Counted from the stretch's first letter, positions 25,971 through 34,067 are shown. The stretch is DNA of 50,818 nt from Bacteroidales bacterium UBA4243 (GCA_002396205.1 DGXB01000089.1:1-50818); one strand, 5' to 3'. Notes: generated by a model from the letters alone, not told the origin. Made by a program: numbers and translations.

Positions 25971-26414
25971 TTAGTTGTTTTCGTATGAAATCTCGTCAGG
26001 GATTTCGTTGATGTCGTCGGATTGGTAGGGGAAATATGTCTTCAGTTTCTCGCCACAACGCTGGATGCCTTGTTCGAGGCCATCAGCGAAGCGGCCTTCT
26101 TTGAATTGGCTCAGCATCAAGTCTTTGACATCGTTCCAAAAGCCTTGGCCTACCACATTGTTGATGCCTTCGTCGCCGAGAATGGCGAACTTGTGGTCGC
26201 GGACGGCGAGGTAGATGAGCACGCCGTTGCGTAGCTTTGTCTCGTTGAGTTTCAGCTTGTTGAAGACCATGAGGCTGCGTTCTTCCACGTCGCCCTTGCA
26301 GCGGTTTTCGATGTGGACCTTGATTTCGCCCGAGGTGTTGCGCTCGGCCTGCTTGATGGCTTCCACCACGCGGCGGTCTTCTTCGCGGTTCAGTATGGTG
26401 ATGGCGTTGGACAT
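25971..26414 (-). CDS. Short TPM-domain protein
   Basis: 147 aa, no signal peptide. TPM domain from DRRVVEAIKQAERNTSGEIKVHIE to FWNDVKDLMLSQFKEGRFADGLEQGIQRCGEKL, with AILGDEGINNVVG as the conserved core. It is a soluble relative of the YgcG-like protein. The gene is 5 nt before the EamA gene and 2 nt after the PIN toxin gene. Function is unknown; related proteins are linked to membrane or cell-envelope quality control only by association. Confidence 0.85.
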   Translation of the reverse strand: MSNAITILNREEDRRVVEAIKQAERNTSGEIKVHIENRCKGDVEERSLMVFNKLKLNETKLRNGVLIYLAVRDHKFAILGDEGINNVVGQGFWNDVKDLMLSQFKEGRFADGLEQGIQRCGEKLKTYFPYQSDDINEIPDEISYENN

Positions 26415-26416
26415 GA

Positions 26417-26830
26417 CTAGTTAATGTTGGTGATTATTGCTTTGAACGTGGTCAAAGAAACCACATTCAATGGACTGTCAATAGAAGTTTCCAAGACATC
26501 TTTATCTCCGGAAACAAGATATTTTGAGTTGGATTGGAAAGCTAAATCAAAGAGATAATTGTCTTTCGGGTCTCGGCAACCGAAAAATTCAGTTTGAATA
26601 GGAATCAAAGTGCTTATTTTCTCGTAAAGCGACATGTATCTTTCCAATGGCAAGGTTAGGTATTTCTTGAATTTGTCCCGGCTGATTACCGATAACAACT
26701 CTTCTGTCAGTTCTTTAGCCCTAAAGAACTCAACATTATAGTTGGCAATCATATCAACAAGTTCGGTAAACTTCCCTTTCAAGAAATAGGAAACCCAAAT
26801 GTTGACATCGAAGACGGTTTTATTGTCCAT
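26417..26830 (-). CDS. PIN-domain putative toxin
   Basis: 137 aa from ATG 26830 (MDNKTVFDVNIWVSYFLKGK). It resembles the PIN family of putative toxin-antitoxin toxins (COG1569 type): first acidic residue in VFDVNIW, Glu in ELTEELL, then CRDPKDNYLFDLA and VSGDKDVL. These four acids would form the metal-dependent RNase site. The upstream partner overlaps it by 11 nt and starts first, as in antitoxin-toxin pairs. The module is 2 nt upstream of a TPM gene. RNA target unknown. Confidence 0.83.
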   Translation of the reverse strand: MDNKTVFDVNIWVSYFLKGKFTELVDMIANYNVEFFRAKELTEELLSVISRDKFKKYLTLPLERYMSLYEKISTLIPIQTEFFGCRDPKDNYLFDLAFQSNSKYLVSGDKDVLETSIDSPLNVVSLTTFKAIITNIN

Positions 26831-27035
26831 TTCTAACTTTTTTAACCTCTTCGACAATTTCTCTCATGGTGATGTTGTTCTTTTCCACCGAGTTGTCTAA
26901 TCGTTTGGCCTCTTCCCATAAAAGCATCAATCTCAATTGCTTTTCCAATTCTTGTTGTTGGTTGGCGGCAAGTTGGGTCACCAGAAAGGTGATTCTTTGG
27001 ATGATGCTGTCAGTGTTTATCGTTGTGCTTTCCAT
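26820..27035 (-). CDS. Putative antitoxin of the PIN module
   Basis: 71 aa from ATG 27035 (MESTTINTDSIIQRITFLVTQ); the longer reading frame has an upstream ATG at 27077 that would add a basic 14-residue extension. The product is helical and charged (QQQELEKQLRLMLLWEEAKRLDNS, then EIVEEVKKVRN). It overlaps the PIN gene by 11 nt. A DNA-binding fold is not obvious, so the antitoxin call rests on position and size. Confidence 0.68.
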   Translation of the reverse strand: MESTTINTDSIIQRITFLVTQLAANQQQELEKQLRLMLLWEEAKRLDNSVEKNNITMREIVEEVKKVRNGQ

Positions 27036-27151
27036 ATTCCTTCTTTTTTCACCTGCAAAAATAATCATTTTCCGCAAATTCGCATTTCAACCTTGCCAAA
27101 TCACGCTTTTTTTGTTTCTTTGCAGTCTCAAACAACTAAAACGGAATCGAT

Positions 27152-28003
27152 ATGAACAGAACTTTGAAGGCAATGGCAGCCATAATGCTGATGATGGTTT
27201 TTGCGGTGGGGTGCAACAAACCCGATGAGCCAAACAATGGAGGCGGAACCAATGGCAATAATGATAATGATGTGCGTGTGACCACATACACGCCGCAAGA
27301 AATAACTTCAACAACAGCTGCGTGTGGTGGAGATGCGATTGTAATTCAAGGATTAACTTTGTCAAAATTGGGAGTTTGTTGGAGTACGGAACAATATCCA
27401 ACAATTGATAACGAAAACCTTTCTACTTCAAATTGGGATAAACCCTTTGTTTGTACTTTGTATCATCTCAATCCAAATACAACGTATCATGTGAGAGCAT
27501 TCGCTCTGCGTGGTTTGGAGTATTATTATGGTGAGGATAAAGCATTTACAACACTTGACGGGGGAGGTGCCCCAAATGGTGATACCATACCTGAGAATCC
27601 TGATTATCCCAATGCTGTAATTAACTTTACGATATATCCAAACTCATTACAATATCAAGAATTGAACTATGTAAGTGGTTGGTTGTATCTTACTCCTGTT
27701 CCTGAAACAACTAGTAGAGGCATAATTGTGTATAGAGTAAGTGAAAACGAGTTTTTGGCATACGACAGGTTAGCTCCTAATTATCCTTATGCGTGTGATG
27801 ATAGTTTTGGTAACACGTCACGGCTTTTTGTCGATTTTCCCTTCGTTGTAGATAGTTGCAATAACGCATATTACAATATTCTAAATGGCCAAATTGTGGT
27901 TGCAGAGCCTGATATGGTTCCAAATTTCCCTTTGGATTTGGTCTATCCGCTTTTTCAATATCATACAACTTATGATGGTAACAAACTCACGATTACCAAT
28001 TGA
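27152..28003 (+). CDS. Lipoprotein with a degenerate Rieske-like domain
   Basis: 283 aa. Signal peptide with lipobox Cys21 (VFAVGCNKP), then a Gly/Asn-rich linker and a fibronectin-type-III-like segment (LGVCWSTEQYP, LNPNTTYHVRAFALRGLEYYYG). The C-terminal part (GIIVYRVSENEFLAYDR ... DSCNNAYYNILNGQIVV) looks like Bacteroidetes Rieske-like lipoproteins. The two CxH/CxxH pairs are missing; only isolated Cys remain (YACDDS, DSCNNA), so it should not hold an Fe-S cluster. Its A/T content is visibly higher than that of its neighbours, which may mean recent transfer. It is monocistronic. Confidence 0.75.
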   Translation: MNRTLKAMAAIMLMMVFAVGCNKPDEPNNGGGTNGNNDNDVRVTTYTPQEITSTTAACGGDAIVIQGLTLSKLGVCWSTEQYPTIDNENLSTSNWDKPFVCTLYHLNPNTTYHVRAFALRGLEYYYGEDKAFTTLDGGGAPNGDTIPENPDYPNAVINFTIYPNSLQYQELNYVSGWLYLTPVPETTSRGIIVYRVSENEFLAYDRLAPNYPYACDDSFGNTSRLFVDFPFVVDSCNNAYYNILNGQIVVAEPDMVPNFPLDLVYPLFQYHTTYDGNKLTITN

Positions 28004-28010
28004 TGAATTG

Positions 28011-28048
28011 AAAAAAATGGCCGCTTGAGCATTAGTCAAAGCGGCCAT
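28011..28048 (-). terminator. Rho-independent terminator of htpG
   Basis: ATGGCCGCTT (28017-28026) pairs with AAGCGGCCAT (28039-28048) around a 12-nt loop. On the minus strand this stem is followed by a T-run (complement of 28010-28016). It ends 26 nt beyond the htpG stop and fits termination of htpG. In the plus direction there is no T-tract. Confidence 0.85.
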
Positions 28049-28074
28049 AGTCATTATCCCGATTCGTAGTCGAA

Positions 28075-29994
28075 TTACAACTTCTCCATATTCCTCTTGA
28101 CAAACTCACTCAAATCCTTGCCCTTCAATAAGTTCTTCGAAAGTAAAGCGAGGTCGTAGATCTGCCGAATCGTGGCTTCTTGTGCGGCTTCGTCCTTGTC
28201 CAAGAGGCCGGTGATGATGGGGCTGTTGGTGTTGAGCATCAGCGTGTAGCTGTCGGGCATCGAGCCGTAGAACGACATCGGGCCGCCGCCCATCTGCTCC
28301 ATCTCCTTCATGCGGCGCATCCACTCGTTTCGGGTGACCTCAACGGGCGCGGCTTCTGCGCCTTCGTTGCTAAACTCCACGTTGAACTTCACCTTGTCGA
28401 TCACCTTCTCGAAGGCGGCTTTCAGGGTCTCCTTCTGCTTGTCGTCGAGGCCCGAGGCGGCTTCCTTGTCGTCCTTCACGATGAGCTTGTCGATGGTGTT
28501 GGAATCGACACGGGCAAACATCGCGCGGCTGTCGTCGCCTTTCTCGCCTTCCTTCTGCTCGTAGGCGCTGATGAAGTGCGGGTCGAGGATGCCGTCCATC
28601 ATCAAGACGTTGTAGCCCTTGGCTTTGGCGTTCTCGATGTTGGTGTATTGGTCGTCCTTGTCGGTGGCGTACAGGTAGACGAGGGCTTTGTTCTTGTCGG
28701 TCTGGTTTTCCTTGATCAAGGCCTTGTATTCCTCGATGGTGTGGTATTTGTCGTCGGTGTCCTTGAAGAGGAAGAACTTCTCGGCGCGCTCGTAGAACTT
28801 CGGGTCGCTCATCATGCCGTATTCGATGAACACGCGGATGTCGTCCCAGTTCTTCTCGTAGGCTTCGCGGTCTTTCTTGAAGAGTTCTTCAAGTTTCTCG
28901 GCCACCTTCTTGGTGATGTAGGTCGAGATTTTCTTCACGTTCTGGTCGCTTTGCAGGAACGAGCGGCTGACGTTCAGCGGGATGTCGGGCGAGTCAATCA
29001 CGCCGTGCAGCAGCGAGAGGAACTCGGGCAGGATGCCTTCGACGCTGTCGGTGACGAAGACCTCGTTGCAGTAGAGTTGGATCTTGTTGCGCTGGAACTC
29101 GTAGCGGTTCTTCACCTTCGGGAAATAAAGGATGCCCGTGAGGTTGAAGGGGTAGTCGACGTTGAGGTGGATGTGGAACAGCGGCTCGCCAAAGTTCATC
29201 GGGTAGAGCGTGTGGTAGAAGTCGTTGTATTCCTCGTCCTTGATGTCGGTCGGGGCTTTCTTCCACAGCGGGGCCACGTCGTTGATGATCCAAGGCTTTT
29301 CCACTTCCTTGGTCTTGGGTTTGCCGTCCTTGTCGGTCTCGCCTTCGATTTCCTCCTGCACTTTCTTGGTACCGAACTGGATTGGGATGGGCAGGAACTT
29401 GCAGTATTTATTAAGGAGTTCGCGGATGCGGCCTTCTTCGAGGAACTCTTGCGCGTCGTCGGCGATGTAGAGGATGACGTCGGTGCCACGGTCGCCTTTC
29501 GGGATTTCGTTCATCGTGTACTCAGGACTGCCGTCACATTCCCAGATGACGCCGTTTGTGCCTTCGTCCTTGCAGGACTTCGAAATCAGCGACACCTTCG
29601 AGGAGACCATGAAGGCGGAGTAGAAGCCCAAGCCAAAATGGCCGATGATATTGGCGGCTTCGGCCTCGCTCTGGGTCTTGAACTTGGCGATGAACTCCTC
29701 CGCGCCCGAGAAGGCGATTTGGTTGATGTACTTGTCGACTTCTTCGGCGTTCATGCCGATGCCACGGTCGCGCACGGTGAGGGTCTTTTTCTTCTTGTCG
29801 ACTTCCACCTTGATGGTGAGGTCGCCCAGCTCGCCCTTGAACTCGCCCGAGGCGGCCAAGGCCTTCAGCTTTTGGGTGGCGTCCACTGCGTTGCTGATGA
29901 TTTCGCGCAGGAAAATCTCCTGATCCGAATAAAGGAACTTCTTGATGACAGGGAAAATGTTTTCTGTCTTTACTCCAATGTTACCGGTTTGCAT
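28075..29994 (-). CDS. htpG: HtpG (Hsp90 chaperone)
   Basis: 639 aa, the usual length of bacterial Hsp90. The GHKL ATPase domain has SDQEIFLREIISNAVDA, VRDRGIGMNAEEV, IGHFGLGFYSAFMV and GDRGTDVILYI. The middle domain holds LPEFLSLLHGVIDSPDIPLNVSR, with the catalytic-loop Arg. The C-terminal dimerisation domain ends LLSKNLLKGKDLSEFVKRN. It is a cytosolic ATP-dependent chaperone. A perfect terminator follows. Confidence 0.97.
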   Translation of the reverse strand: MQTGNIGVKTENIFPVIKKFLYSDQEIFLREIISNAVDATQKLKALAASGEFKGELGDLTIKVEVDKKKKTLTVRDRGIGMNAEEVDKYINQIAFSGAEEFIAKFKTQSEAEAANIIGHFGLGFYSAFMVSSKVSLISKSCKDEGTNGVIWECDGSPEYTMNEIPKGDRGTDVILYIADDAQEFLEEGRIRELLNKYCKFLPIPIQFGTKKVQEEIEGETDKDGKPKTKEVEKPWIINDVAPLWKKAPTDIKDEEYNDFYHTLYPMNFGEPLFHIHLNVDYPFNLTGILYFPKVKNRYEFQRNKIQLYCNEVFVTDSVEGILPEFLSLLHGVIDSPDIPLNVSRSFLQSDQNVKKISTYITKKVAEKLEELFKKDREAYEKNWDDIRVFIEYGMMSDPKFYERAEKFFLFKDTDDKYHTIEEYKALIKENQTDKNKALVYLYATDKDDQYTNIENAKAKGYNVLMMDGILDPHFISAYEQKEGEKGDDSRAMFARVDSNTIDKLIVKDDKEAASGLDDKQKETLKAAFEKVIDKVKFNVEFSNEGAEAAPVEVTRNEWMRRMKEMEQMGGGPMSFYGSMPDSYTLMLNTNSPIITGLLDKDEAAQEATIRQIYDLALLSKNLLKGKDLSEFVKRNMEKL

Positions 29995-30002
29995 ATTGTT
30001 AA

Positions 30003-30090
30003 GTATTTAAAATTCAAGATTTAAGATTTAAAATTCATTGTCGCTTCGCGTCACTGCGAGGCACGAAGCAGTCCAGATGACGGAGACCGT
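30003..30090. repeat. A/T-rich octamer-like repeat and TGCGAGGCACGAAGCA repeat copy
   Basis: 30003-30036 contains iterated ATTTAAAATTC/AAGATTTAAG units of the kind seen in several gaps of this window. 30046-30078 carries CGCTTCGCGTCACTGCGAGGCACGAAGCA, a copy of the dispersed CGTCATTGCGAGG..GAAGCAATCC repeat (other copies at 38905-39003, 42174 and 50238). It lies directly upstream of htpG. Confidence 0.6.
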
Positions 30091-30149
30091 TTGTCAAATT
30101 GTGTGCCAATGGGAAAAAGTGACATTTTGGCAAAAAAGTTATTATTATA

Positions 30150-30179
30150 TTGCGGGATGCTAAAACTTTTGTATCTTTG
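30150..30179 (+). promoter_or_regulatory. Promoter of the second ATPase gene
   Basis: TTG (30150-30152), 19-nt spacer, TATCTTTG (30172-30179). It is one of the best matches to the Bacteroidetes promoter consensus in the window and is followed at once by the leader repeats. Confidence 0.7.
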
Positions 30180-30187
30180 CAATAATT

Positions 30188-30238
30188 TTATTACTAAGTA
30201 GTTTATTAGTAAGTGAATTATTACTAAGTGGTTTATTA
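30188..30238. repeat. Direct/inverted ATTACT repeats in ATPase leader
   Basis: A 21-bp unit TTATTACTAAGTAGTTTATTA occurs at 30188-30208 and, with one change (G for A), at 30218-30238, a period of 30 bp. Within it TTACTAA and TTAGTAA (30191-30197, 30206-30212) form inverted repeats. The array fills the space between the -7 box and the start codon at 30250. Confidence 0.75.
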
Positions 30239-30249
30239 CATATTGCACC

Positions 30250-31377
30250 ATGAATACTCCTTTCATATTCGGAAAAACAGTGAGCGGCGAGGCTTTCACT
30301 GACAGGGAAAACGAAACCGCCAAGTTGGTGTCGAACTTCCAGTATGGCGTGAATACCTTTATCGTTTCACCACGCAGGTGGGGCAAGACTTCTTTGGTGA
30401 AGAAAGTAAAAGGACTTGCCGAGAGTGAGAAACTGAAAATCGTCTATGTTGATGTGCAACAGTGTCGTTGTAAGGAAGATTTTTGCGAGCGTTTTGCCTC
30501 AGCTGTGCTGTCTCAAACCGCAACCAAGGTGAATGAGTGGTTGGAAAATGCCAAGACTTTTCTCGGTCGTTTCAGTTTCGGCATCAATGCCTCACCCGAT
30601 CCGACAAATGAGATGTCCTTGAAAATCAATCTTTCACCTAAGGAGCGTTCCTTGGAAGATTTGCTTCAATTGCCTGAAAAAATCGCCAATCGCAAAGGCT
30701 TTCGAGTGGTTGTATGTATTGACGAATTCCAGCAAATTGGCAGCTATCCTGAAACTATGCAATTCCAAACTGAACTGCGTTCTGTGTGGCAACATCACGA
30801 ACTCACCTCGTATTGCCTTTTCGGAAGCAGAAAACATATGATGGAGGCTTTGTTTGACGACGTGTCGAAACCTTTTTATAAATTCGGCGACATCATTTAT
30901 TTACAGCGCATCCCAGCCGAGTATTGGGTAAAATATATCACAGGCAAATTCCAAATAGCCGAAAAGATCATCACCAAAAAACAAGCCGCTTGGATTGTTG
31001 CCCAAGTTGACGGACACTCTTCGTATGTTCAGCAATTGTCTTGGTATGTCTTCCAACGTACTGAAACCAAAGTCACGGAAAGCATTCTCACCGATGCTTT
31101 GCGGGAATTGATAGCTCAATGTAGCGATTTGTTTGAGAGCAAGACGGAGAACTTGACTGCCTATCAGATGAACTTTCTCAAAGCAATTTCAAACGGTGTG
31201 ACCAGTGGATTCTCATCGACTAAGGTGATTCAGGAATACAGGCTTGGTTCTTCAGCTAATGTATCCATAATCAAGAAAGCATTGATAGAGAAGGATTTAA
31301 TCGTTAAAGAGGATAAAGAGCTGAAATTGGCAGATCCTGTTTTGGGCTTGTGGCTTCAGCATGAGAATGCACAATAA
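30250..31377 (+). CDS. AAA/STAND-type ATPase without nuclease domain
   Basis: 375 aa. Walker A SPRRWGKTSL (residues 40-49), Walker B VVVCIDEFQQI near residue 157, the sensor region YCLFGSRKHMM and the lid FYKFGDIIYLQRIP. A C-terminal winged helix (SSTKVIQEYRLGSSANVSIIKKALIEKDLI) ends the protein, with no PD-(D/E)XK motif. It belongs to the large Bacteroidetes/archaeal ATPase family (pfam01637 type) whose role is unsettled. Like the ATPase at 17949, it has repeat sequence filling its leader. The glutamate symporter gene starts 21 nt downstream; no functional link is evident. Confidence 0.84.
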   Translation: MNTPFIFGKTVSGEAFTDRENETAKLVSNFQYGVNTFIVSPRRWGKTSLVKKVKGLAESEKLKIVYVDVQQCRCKEDFCERFASAVLSQTATKVNEWLENAKTFLGRFSFGINASPDPTNEMSLKINLSPKERSLEDLLQLPEKIANRKGFRVVVCIDEFQQIGSYPETMQFQTELRSVWQHHELTSYCLFGSRKHMMEALFDDVSKPFYKFGDIIYLQRIPAEYWVKYITGKFQIAEKIITKKQAAWIVAQVDGHSSYVQQLSWYVFQRTETKVTESILTDALRELIAQCSDLFESKTENLTAYQMNFLKAISNGVTSGFSSTKVIQEYRLGSSANVSIIKKALIEKDLIVKEDKELKLADPVLGLWLQHENAQ

Positions 31378-31398
31378 CAAGTCAATGACTGTTTATTG

Positions 31399-32700
31399 AT
31401 GGAAACAGAGAAGAAACATAGGATCCGCATCCCGCTCTATGCCAAAATCTTGCTTGGCATGGGCTTGGGCATTGGTTTTGGCTTTTTGGCCATCGCCTTG
31501 CATGGGGAAGGCTTTGTGCGCGACTGGGTGGCACCCTTCGGCACCATCTTTATGCGGTTGCTCAAGCTGATAGCCGTGCCGTTGGTGCTGGTGTCGCTCG
31601 TTTTGGGTGTGGTCAACTTGAAGGACATCAAGAATTTGTCGCGCATCGGGCTGAAAACCATCTTGATTTATGTCTGTACGACGGTCCTTGCTGTGAGCAT
31701 CGGCTTGGGCATGGTCAGTGCGATAAAGCCGGGGAGGTTTTTCCCAAAAGACAAGCAGACCGAGTTCGTGGAACGCTACGAGCAGACCGTTTTGTCGCGC
31801 GAGGCCGAGATGCAGCAGGTGAAGGATGAGTCGCCCCTGCAATTTGTGGTCGACATGGTGCCTGAGAACCTTTTTCAAGCCTTGGGCGACAATTCCAAGA
31901 TACTGCAAATCATCTTTTTCGCCTTGCTTTTTGGCGTGGCATTGATTGTGGTCGGGCCATCGAAAACGCCTTCAATCGTGCGCTTTTTCCAGCAGTTGAA
32001 CCTTGTCTTGCTCAAAATCATCGATTTCATCATGGCCTTTGCGCCGGTCGGCGTTTTCGCGCTGATGGCAGCCTTGATCGTGGACTATTCGGGCGACGCT
32101 GGCATCTTCTCCGCCTTGGGAATGTATGCGCTGACGGTCGTTTTGGCCTTGACGGTCATCATCTTTTTGGTCTATCCGCTCCTCATGCGCTGCTTTGGCG
32201 GACGCACGTTGAAACAATTCTTCCACGCCGTGTTTCCCGTGCAGATGCTGGCTTTTTCGACCAGTTCGAGTGCGGCCACGCTGCCGTTGACGATGGAACG
32301 CACGCGGAAGCATTTAGGCGTTTCGGAGGAGGTGGCGGATTTTGTTTTGCCCGTGGGCGTTACCATCAACATGGACGGCACGAGCTGTTACCAAGCGGTG
32401 GCAGCGGTGTTTTTGGCGCAGGTGCTCGGCCTTGATTTGACCTTCGGGCAGATGCTGCTCATTTTGGCCACGGCTACGCTCTCGTCCATTGGCACACCGG
32501 GAATCCCTGGCGGCTCCATCGTGATGCTGATGATTGTCCTCGACTCGGTGGGCATCCCGATAGAGGGTTTGGCGCTCATTTTGGGCATCGACAGGCCTTT
32601 GGACATGGTGCGCACAATGGTGAACGTGACGGGCGACATGACCGTTTCGTGTGTGGTCGACAAGGGAAACAAAGAAAAATCGGCCGACCACGGGGTGTGA
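31399..32700 (+). CDS. Dicarboxylate/amino acid:cation symporter (DAACS, GltP-like)
   Basis: 433 aa from ATG 31399 (METEKKHRIRIPLYAKILLG). Eight membrane helices and two re-entrant hairpins are expected. The serine-rich HP1 region is STSSSAATLPLTMERTRKHLG, followed by DFVLPVGVTINMDGTSCYQ with the NMDGT Na+-site motif, then SSIGTPGIPGGS (HP2) and GIDRPLDMVRTMVNVTGD. The family imports glutamate, aspartate or C4-dicarboxylates with Na+ or H+ across the inner membrane. It follows the ATPase gene by 21 nt and may share its transcript. Confidence 0.94.
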   Translation: METEKKHRIRIPLYAKILLGMGLGIGFGFLAIALHGEGFVRDWVAPFGTIFMRLLKLIAVPLVLVSLVLGVVNLKDIKNLSRIGLKTILIYVCTTVLAVSIGLGMVSAIKPGRFFPKDKQTEFVERYEQTVLSREAEMQQVKDESPLQFVVDMVPENLFQALGDNSKILQIIFFALLFGVALIVVGPSKTPSIVRFFQQLNLVLLKIIDFIMAFAPVGVFALMAALIVDYSGDAGIFSALGMYALTVVLALTVIIFLVYPLLMRCFGGRTLKQFFHAVFPVQMLAFSTSSSAATLPLTMERTRKHLGVSEEVADFVLPVGVTINMDGTSCYQAVAAVFLAQVLGLDLTFGQMLLILATATLSSIGTPGIPGGSIVMLMIVLDSVGIPIEGLALILGIDRPLDMVRTMVNVTGDMTVSCVVDKGNKEKSADHGV

Positions 32701-32730
32701 CCGACCGATTCTGTTTGCAAAGGAATGGTT

Positions 32731-33060
32731 TTACTCGTTCTCGCAGCCTAATTTCTTGGAGCGTTCTTCAATGACTTTTTCGAGTTTCTCGCCGAATTTG
32801 CCGACTTCGGTTTTCTCCGACTCGGTCATCTTCTCCTCGTCGGTGTAAGACGTCTTGTTGGCAAGGGCCACCAAAAGCATTCCAAGCGCCGCTTCTTGCA
32901 ACTCGTCGCAGGTCTTGGCTTCTTTGATGGTTTTTTCCAATCCGTTGTATAATTCCATGTTGTCTTGGTACTCTTTCGAGCCTTTTGTGGCTCCGCCGCC
33001 GCATTGCGTGAAGGCGAACAGCATCATGCCCGCAAGGGCGATAATCAAAGTTTTTTTCAT
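32731..33060 (-). CDS. Small lipoprotein of unknown function
   Basis: 109 aa. Signal peptide MKKTLIIALAGMMLFAFTQCG with lipobox Cys near residue 20. The mature part is helical and highly charged (YNGLEKTIKEAKTCDELQEAA, MTESEKTEVGKFGEKLEKVIEERSKK) with extra Cys residues. Function is not recognised. It stands alone, convergent with the symporter gene. Confidence 0.75.
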   Translation of the reverse strand: MKKTLIIALAGMMLFAFTQCGGGATKGSKEYQDNMELYNGLEKTIKEAKTCDELQEAALGMLLVALANKTSYTDEEKMTESEKTEVGKFGEKLEKVIEERSKKLGCENE

Positions 33061-33197
33061 AGCGTTGATGTTTTAGGGGTTTGAGTCGGTTATGTTTATG
33101 TCGCCACAAAAATAGTAAAAATCAGGGAAATGCAATGAGTTTCGAGGAAAAAATGATGTTTTTGTCGTGTCTGAAGTTTTTTTCGCATTCAACTTGA

Positions 33198-33617
33198 TCA
33201 ATTGAAATTGCAAAGCTCCTCGTAAAACTCATGAAGCCGTTTGATTTTAACTTGTGGAAAAGGGCTGTTTTTCAACACATTGAAATGCTTGTCCTCAGTT
33301 ACAATATAATCTGCATTGGCAACTATCGCACAATCAACGAATTTGTTGTCATCGGGGTCGGTTTTGATTAAGTCAAATTGAAAATGAGCGTCGACTCGAA
33401 TGACATTGTTGGCGCGTAATATGGCTTCAACAGCAATTTGGGCGGCAAGTGGTGACATGTGCGAGGCAATGATTTCCTCATATTCTTCAATGATGGCATT
33501 TGAGATGCACAATGTGTATTTACCGAGCACAAAGTCTTCCCATACCTTGTAATAATTGCTTCTTCTTGATAAGGATTGAAGTAAGCAGTTGGTGTCAAGG
33601 ACGATATAGCGATTCAT
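33198..33617 (-). CDS. PIN-domain putative toxin, second module
   Basis: 139 aa, COG1569-type PIN protein: IVLDTNCLLQSLSRRS with the first Asp, Glu in IIEEYEEII, TDPDDNKFVDCAIVANADYIVTEDKHF with the other acidic residues. It is predicted to be a metal-dependent RNase toxin in the cytosol. It starts inside the stop of the upstream antitoxin (ATGA overlap). It is only distantly similar to the PIN protein at 26417, so the two modules are not a recent duplication. Confidence 0.85.
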   Translation of the reverse strand: MNRYIVLDTNCLLQSLSRRSNYYKVWEDFVLGKYTLCISNAIIEEYEEIIASHMSPLAAQIAVEAILRANNVIRVDAHFQFDLIKTDPDDNKFVDCAIVANADYIVTEDKHFNVLKNSPFPQVKIKRLHEFYEELCNFN

Positions 33618-33844
33618 AATACGGTCCTATAGGGGGTGCGCATGTGTTCGTGGGACCATCCAGCCACTTTTTCTTCGGTCAAATCGCCATTGTCCCAGAG
33701 TTTGTCGATTTCCTTTTGCAAACGGGAGTTGAGGAACTGCACGATAAGGTTCTTCAATGCTGCCACATCTGCCTCGTCGGTGATGCACGAAAGCATATTC
33801 AACACCTCATATTGCGCGGGAGAAAATGATGTCATTTGTGCCAT
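33614..33844 (-). CDS. Putative antitoxin of the second PIN module
   Basis: 76 aa from ATG 33844 (MAQMTSFSPAQYEVLNMLSC); a longer reading from 33928 adds a poorly supported segment. Helical, with QYEVLNMLSCITDEADVAALKNLIVQFL and ending AGWSHEHMRTPYRTVL. It overlaps the toxin by 4 nt. It belongs to the type of small protein that precedes COG1569 PIN toxins in Bacteroidales; the antitoxin role is inferred. Confidence 0.75.
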   Translation of the reverse strand: MAQMTSFSPAQYEVLNMLSCITDEADVAALKNLIVQFLNSRLQKEIDKLWDNGDLTEEKVAGWSHEHMRTPYRTVL

Positions 33845-33928
33845 AACCCAATTCTTTTTGTTTTCAGTTGCAAAAATACACATTTTTTTGAGTTTGGTGA
33901 GAATTAGAAAAACAACGGAATTGTCCAC

Positions 33929-34036
33929 TGTAAACTTTCTTTACACCACTGTAAAGAACCTTTACACTTTACATTTTACACCTAAATCTTAAATCATTGA
34001 ATATTAAATGTTTACAATTTTGGCACGAATTATGCT
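33929..34036 (+). promoter_or_regulatory. Sigma-54 promoter module 1 (tolC)
   Basis: Two palindromic activator sites: TGTAAACTTTCTTTACA (33929-33945) and TGTAAAGAACCTTTACA (33950-33966), 21 bp apart. Extra TTTACA half-sites follow (to about 33980). The sigma-54 promoter TGGCACGAATTATGCT (34021-34036) has GG-N10-GC spacing. Centre of the second palindrome to the -12 C is 77 bp. The spacer is A/T-rich and could bend. A predicted start near 34047 puts the tolC ATG at 34068. Confidence 0.88.
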
Positions 34037-34067
34037 ATGCCTTTTGGCAACATTAAATATATGTGAG

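Noticed and set aside
28180..30024. 614-codon open frame on the plus strand opposite htpG
   Set aside because: It is the antisense shadow of htpG, with biased hydrophobic composition and no family motifs.
30085..30112. TTGGCACACAATTTGACA on the minus strand upstream of htpG as a sigma-54 promoter
   Set aside because: GG-N10 is followed by GA, not GC, and no TGTAAA palindromes lie upstream, so it fails the pattern of the four real modules.
30188..30238. Leader repeats of the second ATPase as a short CRISPR
   Set aside because: Only two 21-bp copies with a 9-bp gap, A/T-rich, inside a leader.
32678..32711. Hairpin at the symporter stop as a terminator
   Set aside because: The stem needs several G-T pairs and mismatches, and the T-tract is weak.
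34008..34067. Upstream ATG at 34008 as the tolC start
   Set aside because: The sigma-54 promoter lies downstream of this ATG, and the extra residues spoil the signal peptide.
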